From Rhodospirillaceae bacterium (GTDB lineage: Bacteria > Pseudomonadota > Gammaproteobacteria > Steroidobacterales > Rariloculaceae), in contig JAHEEN010000012.1 of assembly GCA_024640685.1 (NCBI GenBank), positions 1 through 35,618 on the forward strand: 35,618 nucleotides of DNA, given 5' to 3'. Positions 1 to 8,081 of the stretch are shown piece after piece; position 1 is the first letter of the stretch, and every line of letters starts with the position of its first letter. Under the pieces are notes generated by a model that did no database searches, was not told the origin of the DNA, and worked only from the letters and a program-made list of their open reading frames with translations. The position numbers were made by a program, and so were the translations under genes.

Positions 1-1
1 A

Positions 2-421
2 ACCCAGCCGGCACTATCCTCCGACGGCCGCTGGCTCGCCTACATCTCTGACGAATCGGGGCAAGCAGAGGTGTACGTCCGGCCGTTTCCCGACATCGAG
101 CGCGGCGGGCGCTGGCAAGTATCGACGGCGGGCGGATCCGAACCAATGTGGTCGCCCGACGGCACGGAGCTCTTCTTTCGCAGCGACGACTCGCTGTTCG
201 CCGTGCCCGTCGAAACCGGTGCATCGTTCACACCCGGAAACGCCGAGCTCATACTCGAGGGCATGCTGGTCGGGTTTCAAGGCGGTCGATCCTATGACAT
301 CTCTGCCGACGGCAGTCGGTTCCTTACGATGAAGCGAGCCAATGAGTCGGACTCGCAGGCGCGCATCGTGATCGTATTGAACTGGTTCGAGGAACTCGAG
401 CGGCTCGTGCCGTCAGACTAA
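2..421 (+). CDS. C-terminal part of a PD40/WD40-like beta-propeller protein (5' end outside window)
   Basis: The reading frame is open from base 2 and ends at a TAA, so the first part of the gene lies upstream of the window. About 139 residues are visible. They contain three PD40-type blades: LSSDGRWLAYISDESG followed by EVYVRPFP, then PMWSPDGTELFFRS, then YDISADGSRFLTMK. The end, IVIVLNWFEELERLVP, is the usual C-terminus of large TolB-like propellers that follow a Ser/Thr kinase domain or a winged-helix domain in bacteria. Which N-terminal domain this protein has cannot be seen. It is probably a membrane-anchored or periplasmic sensor or signalling protein. The next gene starts 49 bases downstream on the same strand, but no functional link is evident. 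Confidence 0.85.
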   Translation, partial: TQPALSSDGRWLAYISDESGQAEVYVRPFPDIERGGRWQVSTAGGSEPMWSPDGTELFFRSDDSLFAVPVETGASFTPGNAELILEGMLVGFQGGRSYDISADGSRFLTMKRANESDSQARIVIVLNWFEELERLVPSD

Positions 422-470
422 CTGTAAACTCCACAAGCCACGAGACGCCGTCTTTAAGCGCATCCCCTGC

Positions 471-1325
471 ATGACCGACATCATCGACACGCACCCTCAC
501 GTCATATCGCCGGATACCGATCGCTATCCGCTGCAGCCGATCGGCGGTGTGCAGTCGAGCTGGTCGCAGGGACATACGCTGACGCACGACGAGCTGATCG
601 CCGCGATGGACGAGGCCGGGATCGCGAAAGCCGTCGTCGTCCAAGCCTCGACGGCGTACGGCTACGACAACAGCTACTTGGCCGACGCAGTCGCTGCACA
701 TCCGGACCGCTTCACAGGCGTTTTTGCCGTCGACGTGCTCGCGCCCGATGCGATCGAAAAAATCGAGTATTGGCGCGCCAAGAACCTCACGGGCCTCAGG
801 CTGTTCACAGCCGGCAGCACGATCGCAGGTCAAGCGGACTGGCTCGACGACCCGCACACGCAGCCGATGTGGGCGCACGCAGTCGAAACCGGCCTGCCCG
901 TCTGCATGCAGATGCGCCCGCCGGGGCTGAAGCTGCTTGCGAACGTGCTCGAGCAATTTCCCGAAACGACGATCCTGATCGACCATCTCGCCCGCTCGGT
1001 GTTCGACGACGGCCCGCCCTACGAGCTCGCTGCCGACCTCTGGGCCCTCGCGTGGTACCCAAACGTGAACCTGAAACTCACGCTGCGCAATATCGAAGCG
1101 GCCGACAAAGGTCAATCGACGCTGGCCGACTTCCTCGACAAGCTGCTGTCGACCTACGGCGCCGACCGCATCGCGTGGGGCTCGAACTTCCCGGCTGCCG
1201 GCAAACCGCTGCCCGAGCTCGTCGAGCGCGCGCTCGATGCACTCGCGCCGCTCGACGCGAAAGATCGCGACATGATCATGCGCGGCACAGCACTAAAGCT
1301 CTACCCAGCGCTCGCCGACGCATGA
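471..1325 (+). CDS. Amidohydrolase family protein (Amidohydro_2, LigI/lactonase-like TIM barrel)
   Basis: A 284-residue cytoplasmic protein with no signal peptide. It has the length and layout of Amidohydro_2 hydrolases such as 2-pyrone-4,6-dicarboxylate lactonase and other lactonases. The N-terminal metal motif is DTHPH (His8, His10). The segment HPDRFTGVFAVD and the G-L-R-L-F barrel strand near residue 110 are typical, and ILIDHLAR (around 165) supplies another active-site His. Near the C-terminus the family normally has GSDWP or GSDYP. Here it reads WGSNFP with Asn239 in place of the catalytic Asp, so activity may be altered or metal-independent. The ATG at 471 has only a weak Shine-Dalgarno. 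The stop overlaps the next start as ATGA, so the two products are probably made together. The likely role is hydrolysis or decarboxylation in breakdown of a cyclic carboxylic acid; the substrate is unknown. Confidence 0.88.
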   Translation: MTDIIDTHPHVISPDTDRYPLQPIGGVQSSWSQGHTLTHDELIAAMDEAGIAKAVVVQASTAYGYDNSYLADAVAAHPDRFTGVFAVDVLAPDAIEKIEYWRAKNLTGLRLFTAGSTIAGQADWLDDPHTQPMWAHAVETGLPVCMQMRPPGLKLLANVLEQFPETTILIDHLARSVFDDGPPYELAADLWALAWYPNVNLKLTLRNIEAADKGQSTLADFLDKLLSTYGADRIAWGSNFPAAGKPLPELVERALDALAPLDAKDRDMIMRGTALKLYPALADA

Positions 1326-2221
1326 CCGAGCCTGCGAGCGACAACCCGGTACGCATCGCGCTCGGCGGCACGCCGCTGTGCGCGCTCGTGCTCGGCATGC
1401 TCGAGCCGGATCCTGCCATCGACATCGAGCGCAACGACGTCCGGCCGATCCATCGCGCATTCCGGCCGATGGTCATGGAGCAGGCCTTCGACGTCAGCGA
1501 GCTCGCGATCGTCACGGCGCTGCAAGCCAGCGATCACGGCAAGCCGATTGTCGCCCTACCCGTCACCGTCGCCGCACGCTTCCAGCACAAGTGCATCGTG
1601 CAGAACGCGAACTTCACCGATCTGGAGCCCAACGACCTTATAGGCAAGCGTGTCGCCGTGCGCGCATTCAGCCAGACGACCGGCGCCTGGGTGCGGACGA
1701 TACTCGAGCGGGAGTTCGACGTGCCCAGCGACTCGATCACATGGGTCACGCAGGAGCCACCGCACGTCGCCGCAGCCGTCGAGCCGCCGAACGTGCTGCG
1801 CGATCCGAATGGCGCCGGCCCCGCCGAGCTGCTCGAGCGCGGCGACGTCGCGGCCGCGATCTTCGGCAACGACATGCCAACCGAGCCCTGGGTTAAACCG
1901 GTGATCCCCGATCCCGATACCATCGCCCGAGCAAGCTTTGAGCGTTCCGGCATCGTGCCGATCAACCACGTCGTCGCCGTCACGCGTGCGTTTGCCGGGC
2001 AGCGTCCGAATCTCGTCCGCAAGATCTATCGAACGTTCGGCGCGATGCGCGCCGATGCGTTCAACGAATCTCAGCTGGCGCTGCACCCGTTCGGCTACGA
2101 CGCAATGCGGCCATCAGTCGAGGCGCTACTGCAGTACGCGGCATCGCAGAAGCTGACGTCGCGGCAGCTGACGTACGATGAGCTGTTCGGCGAAGCGATG
2201 GAGATCATCGCCACGACTTGA
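1322..2221 (+). CDS. 4,5-dihydroxyphthalate decarboxylase-like protein (periplasmic-binding-protein fold)
   Basis: 299 residues starting at the ATG that overlaps the previous stop (ATGA, 1322-1325). The same frame stays open upstream to 770, but that part is antisense-like noise inside the amidohydrolase gene. The protein follows the 4,5-dihydroxyphthalate decarboxylase pattern. It has an N-terminal strand RIALGG, FDVSELAIVTALQA (around 58), IVALPVTVAARFQHKCIVQN, then L-I-G-K-R-V-A-V and TTGAWVRTILEREFDV. It has no signal peptide, so it is a cytoplasmic enzyme rather than a transport binding protein, although the fold is shared. The pairing with an amidohydrolase supports a two-step ring-acid catabolic route. 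Annotation pipelines may instead call it an ABC substrate-binding protein. The substrate is inferred only from the family. Confidence 0.8.
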   Translation: MTEPASDNPVRIALGGTPLCALVLGMLEPDPAIDIERNDVRPIHRAFRPMVMEQAFDVSELAIVTALQASDHGKPIVALPVTVAARFQHKCIVQNANFTDLEPNDLIGKRVAVRAFSQTTGAWVRTILEREFDVPSDSITWVTQEPPHVAAAVEPPNVLRDPNGAGPAELLERGDVAAAIFGNDMPTEPWVKPVIPDPDTIARASFERSGIVPINHVVAVTRAFAGQRPNLVRKIYRTFGAMRADAFNESQLALHPFGYDAMRPSVEALLQYAASQKLTSRQLTYDELFGEAMEIIATT

Positions 2222-2250
2222 GCTCGGGGCAGCTCGTCGTTCAGAGAACA

Positions 2251-3237
2251 CTACGGCCCGGCTGCGATGACGTCGCGGTAGCGCGTCAACAGCGCGCGCT
2301 GCGAATCGATGCGCGCGCGCAGCGCGGCGGCGTTCATCGGCAAGAACTCCGCACCGGATGATGCAGCCCAGTCGGCAACCGCGTCGTCAGCGATCGCCGC
2401 ATCGAAGACGCGCACGAACTGCGATCGCGTATCGCTAGGCACGCCGGGCGGCAAGCCGAACGCACGCAGCAAGCCGAGCTCGTTGAGCGCCGGGTAACCT
2501 GCTGCCGTCGCCGTTTGCGTCGCAGCAAACTCCGGGATCTCGCGCTCGGTCATCAGCAGGATGCCTTTGAGATCGCCGTTCCTGTTGAACGATATGGCCG
2601 TCGAGATCGGCAGCACCGACGCATCGGCATCGCCGCGCACGACGCCGACGAGCGCCTCGTTGTTGCTCGGGTAGCCCGTGATGATTTGGCAATCGAGCGC
2701 GACTTCGGCGCACAAAACCTTGTTCGCGGCGATACCCGACGAGCCGTACGCCGTAAACGAGATAGGCCGGCCCGTCCGGCGCAGATCTTCTATCGTGTCG
2801 AACGGCGCATCTGCAGCCGCTACGGCGATGTACTGGCCGAACGCCATCGCGCCGATCCAGTCGACGTCGTCGATCGCGTAGCCGGCGTCCTCGCCGACGA
2901 TCTCAGGCTCCATGACGCCCGGCAGATTGAATATCGCGAATGTTCGCCCATCGGGCGGCGCATCAAACGCCATTGTCGCACCACGGCGGCCATCGCCGCC
3001 CGGCACATTTCTCGGCACGACGCGGACCTCGAGCTGCGCTTCCATCGCTCGCGCCAGCACGCGTGAATATGTGTCGAAGCCGCCGCCAGGTCCCGACGGC
3101 ACGATCAGCTCGATGTCGCCGCTAGGCCATTGCGCGGCTTCCGACCCGAGGCGCGGTAGCACGCCGATGACGAGGCTGACCGCAAGCACGAGCGCAACCT
3201 GCATACCCTTTGCTGACACGGTAATTGGCGTTCGCAT
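2251..3237 (-). CDS. tctC: Tripartite tricarboxylate transporter substrate-binding protein (TctC/Bug family)
   Basis: 328 residues with a Sec signal peptide: a hydrophobic stretch from about residue 13 to 30 and a likely cleavage near SEAA-QWP. The mature protein starts with the family's IELIVPSGPGGGFDTYSRVLA motif, which forms the ligand loop. It continues with VVPRNVPGGDGRRGATMAFDAPPDGRTFAIFN and ends with the usual helical tail. It captures an organic acid in the periplasm and hands it to the TctA/TctB permease encoded 31 bases upstream in the same transcript direction. Bug proteins bind di- and tricarboxylates, aromatic acids such as terephthalate, and other small acids, so the ligand cannot be read from sequence. 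The ATG at 3237 has a weak Shine-Dalgarno; Met12 is an alternative start that would keep the signal peptide. Confidence 0.9.
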   Translation of the reverse strand: MRTPITVSAKGMQVALVLAVSLVIGVLPRLGSEAAQWPSGDIELIVPSGPGGGFDTYSRVLARAMEAQLEVRVVPRNVPGGDGRRGATMAFDAPPDGRTFAIFNLPGVMEPEIVGEDAGYAIDDVDWIGAMAFGQYIAVAAADAPFDTIEDLRRTGRPISFTAYGSSGIAANKVLCAEVALDCQIITGYPSNNEALVGVVRGDADASVLPISTAISFNRNGDLKGILLMTEREIPEFAATQTATAAGYPALNELGLLRAFGLPPGVPSDTRSQFVRVFDAAIADDAVADWAASSGAEFLPMNAAALRARIDSQRALLTRYRDVIAAGP

Positions 3238-3268
3238 AGCTATCGCGCTCGTTTCCGGGAAGGACTCA

Positions 3269-5212
3269 TTACGACAGACCGCCCAGCACGCCGCGATAGA
3301 TGTCGTAGCCCATCAATACATCGAAAACTGCGAACAGAAAGACCGTCAACAGTCCCGCAGCCATGATCGCGCCGACGGCACCTTTGCCGGCATGGAGTCG
3401 CAAATAGCTGAATACGTATAGCAACACCGCAGCATAGAAGCCGAAGACGACAACGAGCGGCAAAAAAACGCCGATCCACGTAAAAGCAGTCAACTCGTTG
3501 TGGAACGACGACGTTCCCGAGGGTATCACCGAGCGCGCCCGCTTCCGCTGTACCAAAACATCGGCTATGGCAAGCGCTAACGCAAGACTCCCGGCAAGCC
3601 ACGGCAGCATCTGAGACGCAGCATCGTAGCGATACGAGACTGCAACGTAGATCACCGCGACAACCGCGAGCACGACAGAAGGCACCGAGCCACCCGGAAC
3701 GACCGACTCCGCGATTGCGCGCCGGCCGCGGCGGCCTCGACGCATCAAAAAACGCACGAACGGCACTGCTATGCTGAGCACGATCAGTAGTAACAACGTC
3801 AACGACAATCCCCGCGACAGGAAGATCGTCCAGTCGCCGGCCGCAATCATCAGCGACTGGCGAAAATTAATCTCGACGACTTGACCGAGAAAGAGCGCAA
3901 TAACAAGCGGCAATCGCGGATAGTCGAGCCGCAGCATCGCATAGCCGACGAAGCCGAACACGATCGTCACGATTGCATCGATGAGGTTGCCGCGCAGCGC
4001 AAAAGCGCCGACGGTCGATACCGCAAGTATCGCCGGCACGAGCCAGTTGACGTCGATCAACGTCATCAACGCGAGTCTTCTTGCGACGGCGATGCATACG
4101 AGCGAGGCGACAACGCACGCCAACGCGATCGATAGCAGCAGCGAGGCGACGACATCGAGATGGTTGATCAACAACGTCGGCCCCGGCTGCAAGCCGTGCA
4201 AGATCAACAGCCCGAGAAATACGGCCATCTCGGCGCTGCCCGGAATGCCGAATGCGAGCGTCGGAATCAATGCGCCGCCCTCACGCGCGTTGTTGGCGGC
4301 CTCCGGCGCGATCACGCCTTCGATGTTGCCCTTGCCGAACGACTCCGGATCCTTGGACGTCTGCGCCGCCACCGAATACGCCAGAAACGCCGCTACCGTG
4401 CCGCCGACCGCAGGTATCGCGCCGACGACCGCGCCGATCGCCGAGCCACGCAGCACGGTCGGGAAGTATCGGAATACGGCAACGACACCGTCGCTGACGC
4501 GGTTGACCTCGACAGCAGTCGGATCCTCGGCGATCGAACCGCCGGACACACACAAAGACAGAATCTGCGCAATCGCAAACAAGCCAATCAATGCCGGTAT
4601 CAACGGAATACCGTCCCACAGATAGTCGATGCCCGCCGTGAAGCGCACGCCGCCGCCGACGTTGTCGTAGCCGACAAACGCAAGCATCAGGCCGAGCGAT
4701 GCGGCCAACAGCCCGCGGACCAGCTTGCCGTCCGACGAGACAGCGATGGCGCACAAGCCCAGCACGCCGAGCAAGCAGTACTCAGGCGGCGCGAAGTGCA
4801 AGATCACGCTACGCGCGGCCGGCAGGATCGCGAATAAAATAAAAATACCCAACACGCCACCGATGGACGAGGCGGCCGCCGCTGCGCCCAACGCAGTACC
4901 GCCTTGGCCGTTGCGCGTCATCGCGTAGCCGTCGTAAACCGTCGCCGCATTCGGCGCGGTGCCGGGCGTATTCAGCAGAATTGCCGTCACGGATCCGCCA
5001 GCCGGAATTGCACCCATGATGCCGCCGGCAAAGAACATCACGGCGCTCGTGTCGACGCCGAACGTCAGCGGGATCAGCAGCGCGAGCGCCGTCGGGCCGC
5101 CGAGCCCGGGGATCACGCCGAACAGTAAACCGACGAGCGCGCCGGCAACGAGATAGAACGCCCCGCCGCCGAGCAGCAATCCGCCGACGGCAACTGCAAG
5201 CGCGTCGAGCAT
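3269..5212 (-). CDS. tctA: Fused TctA-TctB permease of a tripartite tricarboxylate transporter
   Basis: 647 residues, longer than a stand-alone TctA (about 500). Residues 1-490 are TctA: GLLFGVIPGLGGPTALALLIPLTF near 30-55, the motif AGGSVTAILLNTPGTAPNAAT (about 72-92), and the second half-repeat with GAIPAVGGTVAAFLAY and EAANNAREGGALIPTLAFGIPGS. From about residue 510, after a basic linker RRGRRGRRA, comes a four-helix TctB-like domain ending with FDVLMGYDIYRGVLGG. The small and large membrane subunits are therefore one polypeptide in A-B order. Together with the TctC gene downstream it makes a complete secondary transporter for an organic acid. It follows the DoxX-like gene by 34 bases. The frame is continuous and shows no sign of a sequencing-error fusion. 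Confidence 0.93.
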   Translation of the reverse strand: MLDALAVAVGGLLLGGGAFYLVAGALVGLLFGVIPGLGGPTALALLIPLTFGVDTSAVMFFAGGIMGAIPAGGSVTAILLNTPGTAPNAATVYDGYAMTRNGQGGTALGAAAAASSIGGVLGIFILFAILPAARSVILHFAPPEYCLLGVLGLCAIAVSSDGKLVRGLLAASLGLMLAFVGYDNVGGGVRFTAGIDYLWDGIPLIPALIGLFAIAQILSLCVSGGSIAEDPTAVEVNRVSDGVVAVFRYFPTVLRGSAIGAVVGAIPAVGGTVAAFLAYSVAAQTSKDPESFGKGNIEGVIAPEAANNAREGGALIPTLAFGIPGSAEMAVFLGLLILHGLQPGPTLLINHLDVVASLLLSIALACVVASLVCIAVARRLALMTLIDVNWLVPAILAVSTVGAFALRGNLIDAIVTIVFGFVGYAMLRLDYPRLPLVIALFLGQVVEINFRQSLMIAAGDWTIFLSRGLSLTLLLLIVLSIAVPFVRFLMRRGRRGRRAIAESVVPGGSVPSVVLAVVAVIYVAVSYRYDAASQMLPWLAGSLALALAIADVLVQRKRARSVIPSGTSSFHNELTAFTWIGVFLPLVVVFGFYAAVLLYVFSYLRLHAGKGAVGAIMAAGLLTVFLFAVFDVLMGYDIYRGVLGGLS

Positions 5213-5246
5213 CTACGTTGACCCGAGTCGCGACTCCGTTAGCGCA

Positions 5247-5696
5247 TCAAGCGACGCCGCCGCGGCGCCCGTCGACTGACACGCGGTTGAGGTTCAGCAG
5301 CGTGAGCAATATCCAATAATAGATGGCGTAATGCATGACGACGTGAACACCACCCCAGTTCTGCCTGACGAGATGCCCGATCAGCAGGCAGAAGAACATG
5401 CCGAGCCCCACAAGTAACGCGACGCGCGTCACGAGGCCGATCGCAATCAGCGAGCCGACGACGACCTGGAAAAACGGCAGCACTTGCAGGAATAGGTGCG
5501 CGATCGCGACGGGCATTAACGTGTCGGCAAACGTTGCGGACTCAGTCTCGGCCCACGGCCCCAGCCCCGCCCAGATGCGTGTGAAGCCGTGAAAGAACAA
5601 GTTCACGCCCGTGAAGATTCGAAAAACGTTGTAGCCAATCTCGAGGTTGCTGAGCGACCCCGTCGGCTTCGCAGTCGTATCTAAAATAACTTGCAT
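5247..5696 (-). CDS. DoxX-like small membrane protein
   Basis: 149 residues with about four membrane helices (roughly 24-40, 62-80, 82-105 and 120-137). The pattern RIFTGVNLFFHGFTRI near the N-terminus and the helices PFFQVVVGSLIAIGLVTRVALLVGLGMFF match the DoxX/DoxD superfamily of small integral membrane proteins. Some members of that superfamily take part in thiosulfate or quinone oxidation, but most are uncharacterised. A good Shine-Dalgarno (AGGGGGA about 7 bases before the ATG at 5696) fixes the start. It is the first gene of the unit DoxX-TctAB-TctC, so it may be co-expressed with the transporter. Family assignment is moderate and function is unknown. Confidence 0.75.
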   Translation of the reverse strand: MQVILDTTAKPTGSLSNLEIGYNVFRIFTGVNLFFHGFTRIWAGLGPWAETESATFADTLMPVAIAHLFLQVLPFFQVVVGSLIAIGLVTRVALLVGLGMFFCLLIGHLVRQNWGGVHVVMHYAIYYWILLTLLNLNRVSVDGRRGGVA

Positions 5697-5751
5697 CGTC
5701 TATCCCCCTAGAACGACGTCGAGTACCAATCTCGCACTTACCTCCCCCGAA

Positions 5752-6051
5752 CTAGCGATAGTCGTCTTCTCGCTGATGGCGGACGGCAAGCACGGTAATC
5801 GTTTCTCGGTCCTCGATCTCAAACAGTGCCACATAACCGGCCGAGCCAAACGGAATCACAATTTCGCGGAGAAACGGGTTGGAATCTTCAGCCTTGCGAC
5901 AGGAAAATGGAAATTCCTCGAGGATTGTCCACGCGCGATCGATAATTTTCAGCGCCCGCTCCGCGGCTTGCGCATCCTGTTCCACCAGAAAGCCGTACAA
6001 TCTTTCGAGATCGGACTTCGCCTCCAGCGTAAAGCGGACGCGGAAGCTCAC
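5752..6051 (-). CDS. parE: ParE/RelE-superfamily toxin
   Basis: 99 residues. The sequence MSFRVRFTLEAKSDLERLYGFL, then AERALKIIDRAWTILEEFPFSCRKAED, then FLREIVIPFGSAGYVALFEIEDRETITVLAVRHQRED gives the ParE_toxin layout: two N-terminal helices followed by a beta sheet ending in the RHQRE.D motif. Family members act on gyrase (ParE) or on mRNA (RelE); this one looks ParE-like. The start is a GTG at 6051 overlapping the antitoxin stop by four bases (GTGA), which is typical toxin-antitoxin coupling. Local base composition is lower (about 52% GC in 5821-5880) than in neighbouring genes, which suggests acquisition by transfer. Confidence 0.88.
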   Translation of the reverse strand: MSFRVRFTLEAKSDLERLYGFLVEQDAQAAERALKIIDRAWTILEEFPFSCRKAEDSNPFLREIVIPFGSAGYVALFEIEDRETITVLAVRHQREDDYR

Positions 6052-6314
6052 CCTTTGGGCTTGGACGCATCGAGGATTCCACGCAACGAATCCATAACTT
6101 CTTCCTTCGATGCGTACTGCCCCGAAGATTTTGCAGATTCTCGAGCAGCAAAGCCGCGTGCGATAAACTCGCTCTCGAGCTTGCGGTATCCAATCTGCCG
6201 GCGAATAGAGTCCTCGACGAAGCTGCTGAGCGACTCGCCGTCTCTCAACACGCTTTCTGCTTCATTTCGAAGGTCTGGCGTGACCCGCAGTGGCGGAATG
6301 GTTGCTGACTTCAT
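6048..6314 (-). CDS. ParD-like ribbon-helix-helix antitoxin
   Basis: 88 residues. The N-terminal MKSATIPPLRVTPDLRNEAESVL and the following DGESLSSFVEDSIRRQI fit a ribbon-helix-helix DNA-binding domain: a beta strand with the TIPPLRV pattern, then two helices. The C-terminal tail (residues 45-88) would be the toxin-binding region. It neutralises the ParE-type toxin encoded next and probably represses its own promoter. A 30-bp palindrome lies seven bases upstream of the ATG and would be the operator. The start at 6314 is the only Met consistent with the domain, and the segment AGGGTG upstream serves as a weak Shine-Dalgarno. Confidence 0.85.
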   Translation of the reverse strand: MKSATIPPLRVTPDLRNEAESVLRDGESLSSFVEDSIRRQIGYRKLESEFIARGFAARESAKSSGQYASKEEVMDSLRGILDASKPKG

Positions 6315-6321
6315 GGCACCC

Positions 6322-6351
6322 TAACATGCATCGCATACGCGATGCATGTTA
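6322..6351. promoter_or_regulatory. 30-bp palindromic operator of the toxin-antitoxin pair
   Basis: The 13-base arms taacatgcatcgc and gcgatgcatgtta are perfectly complementary around a four-base centre (atac). The site ends eight bases before the antitoxin ATG. On the minus strand TAACAT within it could serve as a -10 element. Such symmetric sites directly upstream of ribbon-helix-helix antitoxin genes are normally bound by the antitoxin or by the toxin-antitoxin complex for autorepression. Confidence 0.7.
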
Positions 6352-6436
6352 CCTCAACGTCACGCTGTGTGCGACGTGTCCAGTGCAAATCCACGCTAAT
6401 CGCAGATTTTCATGGGGTCACCTAAGAAGCGCCGAA

Positions 6437-6462
6437 GGCCGCGCCGCGCTAACGGCACGGCC
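6437..6462 (-). terminator. Possible hairpin terminator after the MBL-fold gene
   Basis: On the minus strand GGCCGTGCC and GGCGCGGCC can form a nine-pair stem (one G-U pair) with an eight-base loop, 20 bases beyond the stop of the 6482-8029 gene. The bases after it (TTCGGCGCTTCTT) are only mildly T-rich, so termination strength is uncertain. Confidence 0.35.
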
Positions 6463-6481
6463 TCGCGGCAATAGAAACCGA

Positions 6482-8029
6482 CTAATCCGGAATCGCGGCG
6501 AGAAAGTCCGCGTGCGAGGCCGTCTGGCCATGCATCGAAACGTGCTGCTCGACGTCCAATCCCAGCCGCTCGATGTTGTCACGCAGCGTGCGCATATTCG
6601 GCAAACGGAACGGCTGCACCGGTATGCCCGCGTTGTACATATCGGCGTTCATCAGGATCTGCTCTTCCGGCAGATAGACAAGGACCATCGTTTGCGTGTG
6701 CGCATTGCCGCGCAGCGGGTGAATCTCCATCGTTCGGTTGCCGTCACTCAGCACGTACTGCCGATGGACCGGCTCGATCGGCGCGGGCCGGCGGCTCGGT
6801 GCGAACATCGGATAGAACTGCGCAAGCCGGTCGGGCGCGAGCGTCCGCTGTGACGGGTGAAACAGCACGTCCTCGTAGAAGCCGACGTTGCCGGCGTGCG
6901 TGATGACGGTCGCAGCTTGCGCCACGTACGTTCTAAGTCCGCCGGAGTGATCGAAGTGATGGTGCGTGTTGACGACGTAGCGTATCGGCTTGCCGGGCAC
7001 GAGGCGACCGACCTCCTCGATGACCGCTAGCGAGCGCGCCTCGCTCAGCGGTGCTTCGACGACGGCGACGAAATCATCGAACTCGACGAGCACGCTGTGG
7101 TGCGAACCACCGGCGATACGCCAGACGCCATCGGCAACCTCTTGTGAGTCGACGTTGACGCCGCCTGCGCGGGCGTTGCGAACATCGGCTGGCACGTCGA
7201 AGTCGGGCACGTCCGGATTGATGCGCACGTCGCTGATGCGGATCTCGAGCGAGTTGTGCGCCGGGTTGTAGACCGGATCGCCTTGGTGCTCGTGCCAGAC
7301 GGTCGGCAGCATGACACCGTCGAAGCTCTCGTACTGCGTGTAGCGCTGCTCGAACAGCATGTCGCCGTAGACGGGGTTCGGCACCCACGTGGTGACGATC
7401 TCGATCAGGTTCTGATCGTTGATCGTGCCATTGACCTTGTACTTGCCGAGCGCCGTGAACGAGACCACCGTGACGGTACGCCCGTCCTGCGACAGCCCGC
7501 CGTTCGACTCACCCGCAATCGGGATCGACAACGCCGTCGCATCGTCGGCGTCGAGGGCGGCCTTTAGAAAGCCGTGCGGCGTCAACATCATGTCGAGCTG
7601 GCGGAAATCAGCATGCGAAACGCCATCCATGTACGGCCGGCCAGGTACGACCGCACGGTCGCCCTGCATGTTCCACGCATAGCCGTCGCTGACGATCTCG
7701 GTGATCAGTTGATCGCCGGCAAATGGCGCGCCGCCACCGACGGCCGGATAGCTGCCGCGCCGGCGATGCAAATCTTCGCGCTGCGCGTTCTCGCCATAGT
7801 CGATGACGCGCGTGTACTCGAAGACTTCGAAACGCGGCCAGTCGCCGTCGAGCACGTAACTCTGCCCGACTTGGCCATACCAACCGGAGCCCGAGATCTC
7901 GATCGAGTCGAGGTTCGTTGCGCCCATCGTGCGGGCCGCGGCACGCAGCACAGAGCGCGCATCCTGTGCGGATGCCGTTGCGGCCGCACACAGCGAAACA
8001 CATAGCGATATCACAGCAAGTCTATTCAT
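6482..8029 (-). CDS. Secreted metallo-beta-lactamase-fold hydrolase with large N-terminal domain
   Basis: 515 residues from the ATG at 8029, chosen because GAGGGGA lies seven to eight bases upstream and because it begins a clear signal peptide (MNRLAVISLCVSLCAAATASA, cleaved before QD). An in-frame ATG at 8146 would hide the signal. Residues about 25-300 form an uncharacterised beta-rich domain. From about 310 comes the MBL domain with VVNTHHHFDHSGG (HHHFDH at 356-361), a later GNAHTQTMVLVYLP and the metal-ligand Asp in MNADMYN. This combination points to a zinc hydrolase in the periplasm or outside the cell, possibly lactonase-like; the substrate is unknown. It lies 52 bases after the 8082-9158 gene on the same strand, and the two are probably one operon. 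Confidence 0.85.
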   Translation of the reverse strand: MNRLAVISLCVSLCAAATASAQDARSVLRAAARTMGATNLDSIEISGSGWYGQVGQSYVLDGDWPRFEVFEYTRVIDYGENAQREDLHRRRGSYPAVGGGAPFAGDQLITEIVSDGYAWNMQGDRAVVPGRPYMDGVSHADFRQLDMMLTPHGFLKAALDADDATALSIPIAGESNGGLSQDGRTVTVVSFTALGKYKVNGTINDQNLIEIVTTWVPNPVYGDMLFEQRYTQYESFDGVMLPTVWHEHQGDPVYNPAHNSLEIRISDVRINPDVPDFDVPADVRNARAGGVNVDSQEVADGVWRIAGGSHHSVLVEFDDFVAVVEAPLSEARSLAVIEEVGRLVPGKPIRYVVNTHHHFDHSGGLRTYVAQAATVITHAGNVGFYEDVLFHPSQRTLAPDRLAQFYPMFAPSRRPAPIEPVHRQYVLSDGNRTMEIHPLRGNAHTQTMVLVYLPEEQILMNADMYNAGIPVQPFRLPNMRTLRDNIERLGLDVEQHVSMHGQTASHADFLAAIPD

Positions 8030-8081
8030 CGCAGTTCCCCTCATTCGCATTATCGTTTTTTCGATCGCGGCAGCCCGAGCG

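Noticed and set aside
770-1321. Long plus-strand frame running in front of the decarboxylase-like gene
   Set aside because: It lies inside the amidohydrolase gene in another frame, is Arg/Ala-rich noise, and the true start is the coupled ATG at 1322.
6405-6425. ATGGGGTCA fragment as a second REP copy
   Set aside because: Only nine bases match and no partner arm is present, so it is not called as a repeat.
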